Source of the DNA: Malus domestica
Taxonomy: Eukaryota > Streptophyta > Magnoliopsida > Rosales > Rosaceae
DNA: 64,000 nucleotides
Direction of reading: 5' to 3'
Assembly (NCBI RefSeq): GCF_042453785.1
Contig: NC_091673.1
Span: forward strand, 13,735,501-13,799,500
Position numbers and translations under genes: made by a program. The notes below the pieces were generated by a model. It searched no databases. It was not told where the DNA came from and was given only the letters and a program-made list of their open reading frames with translations. Shown one piece after another: positions 58,000-64,000 of the stretch (the first letter of the stretch is position 1; each line of letters opens with the position of its first letter).

Positions 58000-60204
58000 T
58001 GATGTGTAAAATAAGTTAACACACAAAATTAAACCCTCTTTTTATCAATTGTAGTAAAGTATGTAAGTAGGGATCGTTCTAGGCCGGGGATTAGGAGGGA
58101 TTGCTAAACACTTGAAAACTGACTTAAAAACATAAAAACAAAATTTAAAACACTAAACTAGACTCAAAGAATGCAAAACTATACTTTAAAATACTTAAAC
58201 AAACATAAAACTCAAAACAGCAACCTAATGACTCAAAACTGCCTACAAACCACTTTCTGGGCAGTTTTGAGAACCTAACAAGAACTTGGACGAAGTTGGA
58301 TGAAAACTTGAATCAAAACACTTAGAAACACAAATCAAAACACTTTCTAACTAATCTAAGACTTCAAAATAAAGGGGGATTTGTTTTGGACGAAAATTGA
58401 AAACAAAACAGAAACTTTAAAACAAAACAGATTGTAAAACGTTTTTGGATGAAAATGATGGATAAAAGGCTAGTTAGGAGGTTCTTCTCCACACATGACA
58501 CACTTGCAAACAAAATGATTTTCAGTTGTTCTTTCAATAAATTATGAAACTCAACACCCCAAGTTAATTAGATACGCTTAAATTAACCTTCAAGTTCTCC
58601 TTAAGTTAATGAATTGGATGGAAAAGCGCATACAACAATTCAAAGCATTCCTCAAAGGTTCCTTACGTGATGAGCACAATAAAGATACAATCAAGAATCA
58701 TGAAGCACAATGAGAACTATAAGTGTTGACGAGGCATTCGTTACTATGATGAGCATGAAACTAGTGCCAAGAATTCATTCAACGCGATCGTTTTCAAGCG
58801 ATCTTCACTACTTGTGATTATAAGATTGTAACTATTAGGTGAAACTCCCTCATAATCTAGCATTATATTCATGCATGAAAACTAAGCGTGCACTCTCAAT
58901 CAACATACACAAATAAGTTATCAATCAAGTAGATGAACGAATTGAATCCGCAACTTATGAAATAACAACTGAATGTAATCAAATCATATTGCAAGCATGT
59001 ACATGGTTTCGAATCACCCCCCAACTAAGGGGGTTTAGTTCCTCATTCTTGCAATACAAAGATACATAAAATTAGACATTAAAATCAAAGGAAAGAAAAC
59101 ACCTAAAATGCTCCAACTTGGTAGCAAGTGCATCCAAGATTCCTCCTTTCCCTTGCTTGCGGCATGAAGCTTGTGGACAGATTTTTGGGTGGATTTATGG
59201 TGTAGAATGGATGGGGAATTTTGTGGAAGGGTTTAGGGTGAGAGTGGAAGAGTGTTTGATGGTTGGGGAGTGGTAGAGAACTAGGCAAAGAGGGTGGAAG
59301 AAGGTGGAGTGGCTGTTATGTTTTCTAGGCACTAGAATGGTGTTTTTGGGGTGTTTTGCTTCCTAGGGTGTGTATGGACGAATTTCTGTGATAAAATGAT
59401 GAATATGGGGGATTGTTCTTTGGCCAAGGGGTGTAAACATGTATTTATAGGCCCCCAAAAACCTTAGAAAATCAGGTTAGGTTAAGGATGAAATGCATGG
59501 TAATTTGTGTGTGTGGTGTGCAATGGTCCAAGGGTGAAAATGAAGTGATGATGCAAAGTGTGAAGGGTAAAATGGAGTGGTCTTGAAGCTAGGGAGCATG
59601 AATGATTGTGTACATTGCATAGAGATGGAAAGGGAGGTGAAAATGTGTCAATAAATGGGTCAAAGGGGCAGCAACATGTGGTACACAAGGCATGGGATTC
59701 CAAATGTGAATGATGAAGCATCAATTGGTGCATGTAATGGATGTAAATGTTGTCTAAAATCTAATGAGTGAAGGGAACAAGAGGTATCAAGCAATTGAGT
59801 GTAATAATTAAATGAATTGAAGCATGAAATTAGAAATTATGTAGGGGACAAGAGTGATCAAGCATGGCATGGAATCCAAAGGGAATTCTATGTGGTTTGC
59901 ATGGCAAGGAATGCAAGTTGGGGTGACAGATTTTTGGGCTGTTTTCTTCATCTTTTGGACCATAATTCTTCATATTCTTGGCCTCTTTAGTTCTCAAATT
60001 CGTCCATCCACTTGGCCCATGCATTTGCTATCCATTCCAAGCCCGAAACATGCTCCAAAGGCCTCCAAAATGCATCTTCTTGCATACTTTGTACTTAGAG
60101 TCTGAAAACACACGAAAATGACTTTAAACATTAAAATAACTAAGGAAACACGACATAAATGCACAAGAACAAGCCAACTAAGTCGCATAAATATGCTCCT
60201 ATCA
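58000..60204 (-). repeat. Athila 5' LTR (2205 bp)
   Basis: Same ends as the left LTR. It keeps the 50-bp segment at 58834-58883 and differs by eye at about 58456 (G to T) and 59668 (T to G). A TATTTATAGG box on the minus-strand side could not be assigned with certainty. Confidence 0.95.
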
Positions 60205-60697
60205 CATTCGCCAGAAGCCAGACGAGTCATTACGTATGTATGCTAGCCGCTTTAGCCATGAGTATTCCTGTTGTGTTGAGGCAGACGACAAGACTGCCCT
60301 CAAAGCCTTCACGGCAGGCCTACGAAACTGTTTCTTTAAGTACATAATCAATGCCAACACTTGGAAGACTTACTCTGAGGTGATGGCGCATACTTATAAC
60401 CATGCCTCCGCCGAGGCAAGGACATACTAAGAGAAACCCTCAACAACCATCCCCTATAAGCAAGTGGGAAGTGGAAGCCAGACCCACCCAAATGAGAAGA
60501 CCTCAACTTTCCAAACGACAACGGTGCCTCTCCCTGCCTTACTTAATACTTCACCAAGTCAACAGACATATTAATCTCAGGGCAAAAGGAAATATTTCCA
60601 TCCTTACCATTCCCATTTTAGTAAAAGGAGTAAGGGACACTATCGCGATAACCAAGGGTATCGCCACGATAATGCCCGTCCCCACGCAGTCAACACA
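60205..60697 (+). pseudogene. Tat-like gag, C-terminal half
   Basis: Directly after the duplicated CATTC the capsid domain resumes (PDESLRMYASRFSHEYSCCV; INANTWKTYSEVMAHTYNHA) and aligns with the equivalent part of the gag at 23545-23119. A stop follows at about 60428-60430, and frames shift after that. Confidence 0.85.
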
Positions 60698-61807
60698 GTG
60701 GGCCAAGTACGTGTCAGGACATGCCCTACCCCGAGGTATGAGACATACACACCTTTGAACGCCACATGCATGGCCATTTACCCCAGCATAGCACACCTGA
60801 TACCGAAGCCAATGCCGAGGCAGTCTGGTTACAAGCCCACTAAGAACACGGGCACGTTTTGTTGTTACCACAAACATAATGGCCATGACGGCGAAAAGTG
60901 TATCACCCTTCGTGATCATATTGAAGCTTTGGTGCGTGAAGGAAAAATTGATCGATTCCTCATTCACCATTCAAAGGATAACCGTAACCAATGCCAAGTG
61001 AATGTGATATATTCCATAAGCGGCGGCACACCCATATCTAAATCTTCTAATAGGGGTATGAAAAACAGCGAACGAGCTTTAAGGCTTGGCCACCAAGTGT
61101 TTCACGTGGAAGACATCAGGGGAGACAAGTATCAAAAGCCTAACTGGGATCCAATATGTTTCTACCCTGAGGAAGAAAGAGGTATCATCTACCCTTACAA
61201 CGACCCACTGATCATGGAGGCTCACATAGCCAACTTTGAAGTAAGACGAATCCTGGTAGACACGGGGGCTTCAGTTAATATCATGTTTGCTGAAGCTTTC
61301 AGGGCACTTAATGTAGCTGAACATTTGCTCGATCACTCGATTTCTCCTCTGATAAGCTTCTCCGGTGATATCGTGCAACCTATAGGGAGCATACACTTAC
61401 CTTTCACCATTGGTACAAGCCCTTACACATATACCATTACCACTAACTTCCTGGTAGTTGATTGCCCAATGGCATACAATGTCATTTTTGAACGCACAGG
61501 CATCAATGATCTCAAGGCCATGGTATCCACACATATGTTGTTAATGAAATTTCCAACCCCCTATGGCAATGGTTACATTAAAGGAGATCAACTTAGTGCA
61601 CGGTCATGTTACAACACTTCGATCAAGCAACAACACCTGCTTGTGCCCAAGGAAATCTTTTCTATACATGACCAAGTCATAAAGACCAGCCTGGACGAAG
61701 CCAACTGGGATCTTCACAGTGGCAACAGTCATCCCGACGATCCTCGAGATGACTCTTTCACCCAGCAAGCACAACCCGCTAAAGAGCTGGATAAGGTTTC
61801 TATATAA
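60698..61807 (+). pseudogene. Tat-like zinc finger and protease segment
   Basis: A 369-codon frame contains a Cys/His cluster (FCCYHKHNGHDGEKC, near residue 54) and a retropepsin active site LVDTGASVNIMF (Asp188-Thr-Gly). It is the gag C-terminus plus protease of a Tat-like polyprotein. The ATG is probably incidental, since the frame should run on from gag. It ends in TAA (61805-61807) just before the reverse transcriptase part. Confidence 0.85.
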
Positions 61808-61825
61808 AAACATTATCCAGATCGC

Positions 61826-62655
61826 ATGGTAAAGATTGGCACCACCTTGTCACCACCCATTCGGTTGGCATTGATCTCTTTTTGGCAAAAGAAAACTGAG
61901 GTCTTCGCCTGGTCATACAAAGACATGCCAGACATCTCTCCAGATATCATATGTCATCGCTTGAGTATTGACCCCAAGACCAAGCCGGTGAGACAAAAGC
62001 AAAGATCTTATGACGCTAAACGATACGAAGCAATGAAGGCAGATGTTGAAAAACTCAAAGGCATAAGCTTTGTCCGCGAAGTCAATTACCCAAATGGGTA
62101 GCAAATGTGGTCTTTGTTAAGAAAAATCCGACCAAAGAAAGTCTCATACTCCAAAAGATCTTGTGGAGAATGTGTGTCGACTACACCGACCTAAACAAAG
62201 GATGCCCAAATGATAGGTTTCCTCTTCCTCTCATTGACATACTTATAGACTATACGGCAGGGTGTGAACTCCTGAGCTTCATGGATGCTTACTTAGGATA
62301 CAACCAAATCCTCATGAACCCTTCGGACCAAGAGCACACAGCCTTCACTACTGATGAGGGACTATATTGTTATAAAGTCATGCCTTTTGGCCTAAAGAAT
62401 GTAGGAGCGACTTATCAGATACTAGTCAATTCAATGTCCGCCGAACAGATTGGGAAGAGCATGGAAGTTTACGTTGATGATATGCTAGTCAAGAGTAAAC
62501 ATATTGACCAACACATCACCAACCTATCTGAAACTTTCACCATTCTGAAGAGGTATCGAATGAGGTTGAACCCCAACAAATGTTCCTTCGGTGTAGACTC
62601 TGGCAAATTCTTAGGTTTCATCATAAGCCAACGAGGCATTGAGGCTCGTCCATAG
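61826..62655 (+). pseudogene. Tat-like reverse transcriptase, frameshifted and truncated
   Basis: The N-terminal part reads to 62101, where an extra base shifts the frame at the conserved TGGGTAGCAAATGTGGTC site. Reading resumes at about 62107 with LNKGCPNDRFPLPLIDILID, SFMDAYLGYNQILMNPSDQE, MPFGLKNVGATYQ and the active site YVDDMLVKS. It then stops at 62655. The C-terminal thumb, RNase H and the start of integrase are gone. Confidence 0.88.
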
Positions 62656-63219
62656 TCTAATGGACAAGTCGAAGCCATCAACAAAATAATCAAGCGAACT
62701 TTGAAAACCAGCTTGGACAAGGCTAAAGGTTGTTGGCCAGAATTTGTACCCCAAGTTCTTTGGTCATACCGCACTTCGTATCAGACATCAACACGAGAAA
62801 CCCCATTCAAACTTGCCTTTGGTACAGAGGCAGTTGTCCTAGTTGAGCTTGAGCAAGCAACGTTCCGAGTCCAGAACTACGTACAAAGTGAAAATGACGA
62901 ACAACTTACCCTCAACTTAGATCTAGTCAAGGAACACAGAAATCAAGCTCACTTGAGGAATGTCGCCTACAAGCAGCGCATCTTCAACTACTATCACTTA
63001 AGGGTCAAACTTCGTTCTTTCAAAGTGGGGAACTGGGTATTGAAGAAAAGATTACTCTACGACAAAGTCCCGAGTGAAGGAACACTTAGTCTAAACTGGG
63101 ATGGACCGTTTGAAGTTGTTGGCATCAGTCGCCCTGGCTCCTACAAGCTTAGAAGCTTTGATGGCAAGACCCTTGGCCATCCATGGAACGCTGATCACTT
63201 AAAGTACTATTACAAGTAA
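62656..63219 (+). pseudogene. Tat-like integrase, C-terminal part only
   Basis: Straight after the reverse transcriptase the sequence jumps to the end of the integrase core (SNGQVEAINKIIKRTLKTSL, where the Glu belongs to the DDE triad) and continues through LWSYRTSYQTSTRETPFKLA to the C-terminal domain (VLKKRLLYD, LSLNWDGPFEVV, HPWNADHLKYYYK). The finger and the two catalytic Asp residues are missing. A TAG stands where the family has Gln before SNGQ. Confidence 0.88.
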
Positions 63220-64000
63220 ACTCACATTGTACAATTGTTTAGCTTCAGCCGTTCGGCATCCTATGTAACGAATACTATTTGACATGAATTCAATAAAGAG
63301 GTGATTTAGACAACTCGGTCCTAATCCTCTTACATTCTTAGCAATGAAACACTAAGGTTCAAACCTTCAACATGAATGCTTCCAACATGAAACAAAGTAT
63401 AAGTATATGTCAACAAGACTATACAAATAAACGAATAGCTTCACAGTATATTCGTTCAATCATACATTCCAACACATTCATACATAAGCCAACTGTGTTT
63501 CAAAAGAGTTCAACATACTTTGTGTTATTCGACACTTGCTACAATGTGCCTCGACACCTTGCCCTTATTCTCACTAACCAGGTGATGAAATGTGAAGAAG
63601 GAACTCATCTTCATGCCACCAATCAGGTGATGAAATTTACAACCCGTACTCTCCTTCATGTCACCAACCAGGTGATGAAATGTACAACCTGTACTCTAAT
63701 ATCATTTGGCAACTTGCCACTCATGTCATCAACCAGGTAAAGAAGGAACTCATTTTCAAGCCACCAACCAGGTGATGAAATGTACAACCCGTACTCTCCT
63801 TCATGCCACCAACCAGGTGATGAAATGTACAACCCATACTCTAATATTATTTGGCAACTTGTCATTCATGCCACCAACTGGGTGAAGAATGACTCATCCT
63901 CTTGCCACCAACCAGGTGATGAAATGTGATGAAAGGTGATGAAGGAACTCACTTTCGTACCATCAACCAAGTGATGAAAGCAACTCATCATTCATTCCAC
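63220..64000 (+). repeat. Tat-like 3' untranslated region with a minisatellite
   Basis: From about 63560 units of about 45 bp containing CACCAACCAGGTGATGAAAT and ACAACCCGTACTCTCCTTCA recur to the window end. This is the same repeat, opposite strand, as 22079-22500. The 3' LTR should follow outside the window. Confidence 0.85.

Larger units (their letters stand above)
47922..60204 (-). mobile_element. Complete Athila-lineage Gypsy retrotransposon (12.3 kb)
   Basis: Direct LTRs (47922-50076 and 58000-60204) are flanked by the 5-bp duplication CATTC (47917-47921 and 60205-60209). Reverse-strand polarity is shown by an Asp-tRNA primer site, TGGCGCCGTTGCCGGGGATT on the minus strand, ending at 57994 beside the right LTR, and by a purine tract GTGTGGGGGAATT next to the left LTR. 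One open gag-pol frame occupies 57863-52347. By eye the LTRs differ by two substitutions and one 50-bp indel, indicating a young insertion. All parts needed for autonomous movement appear present except an env-like ORF, which many Athila copies lack. Confidence 0.95.
46159..64000 (+). mobile_element. Tat-like Gypsy retroelement, interrupted and decayed, runs off the window
   Basis: It has a 5' LTR at 46159-46660, a primer-binding site at 46663-46680, a gag broken by an Athila insertion, protease, part of reverse transcriptase, the end of integrase, and a 3' minisatellite region. The 3' LTR is not in the window. Frameshifts, stops and a large internal deletion show it is inactive. The order gag-PR-RT-IN and the repeat-rich 3' region fit the Tat lineage of Gypsy elements. 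Confidence 0.85.

Overview
The window is nuclear DNA of a woody dicot. Spliced plant genes, GT-AG introns, Cassandra elements with 5S-derived LTRs, TRIMs, Athila and Tat Gypsy elements, a Helitron and a hAT element all point to a higher plant. The repeat families look like those I know from Rosaceae (apple or pear tribe), but that placement is from memory and unproven.

Five genes look intact and were spliced by hand: a secreted class-3 lipase (+, 1283-4931, 10 coding exons, 353 aa); an N-myristoylated acidic protein of unknown function (-, 5985-6986, 2 exons, 244 aa); a CHY/CTCHY/RING E3 ubiquitin ligase of the MIEL1/CHYR type (+, 33511-36392, 12 exons, 267 aa); an organelle-type PPR-like helical repeat protein (+, 37620-40847, 11 exons, 397 aa); and a CASP-like four-helix membrane protein (-, 42515-44713, 2 exons, 195 aa). 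An aspartic protease relic lies at 41475-42060. These genes do not form one pathway. The lipase and the E3 ligase are, from memory, immediate neighbours in Arabidopsis (At5g18640 and At5g18650), so the 28 kb of repeats between them here looks like expansion of a conserved gene pair, with the myristoylated-protein gene also in between.

Between the second and third genes lies mobile DNA: a 4.1-kb Helitron (7338-11484) carrying intron-containing gene pieces; a long-inverted-repeat element (11953-12324); an inverted and tandem Cassandra cluster of six LTRs within one 5-bp target duplication (13344-15452); a foldback MITE (15951-16143); a non-autonomous retroelement that has captured pieces of three unrelated genes (F-box PP2-A13-like, ALG8 glucosyltransferase, pyruvate dehydrogenase E2; 17157-21002); a gag-only Tat-like element (22079-25347); and a 5.2-kb hAT-like element (25499-30738) filled with a 343-bp satellite in higher-order organisation.

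The right third is a three-level nest. A TRIM (from 45850) was split by a Tat-like Gypsy element (46159 to beyond 64000), whose gag was in turn split at 47921/60205 by a complete 12.3-kb Athila element (47922-60204) with near-identical 2.2-kb LTRs, CATTC target duplications and one open 1838-codon gag-pol frame. I found no tRNA gene, CRISPR array or bacterial-type operon.
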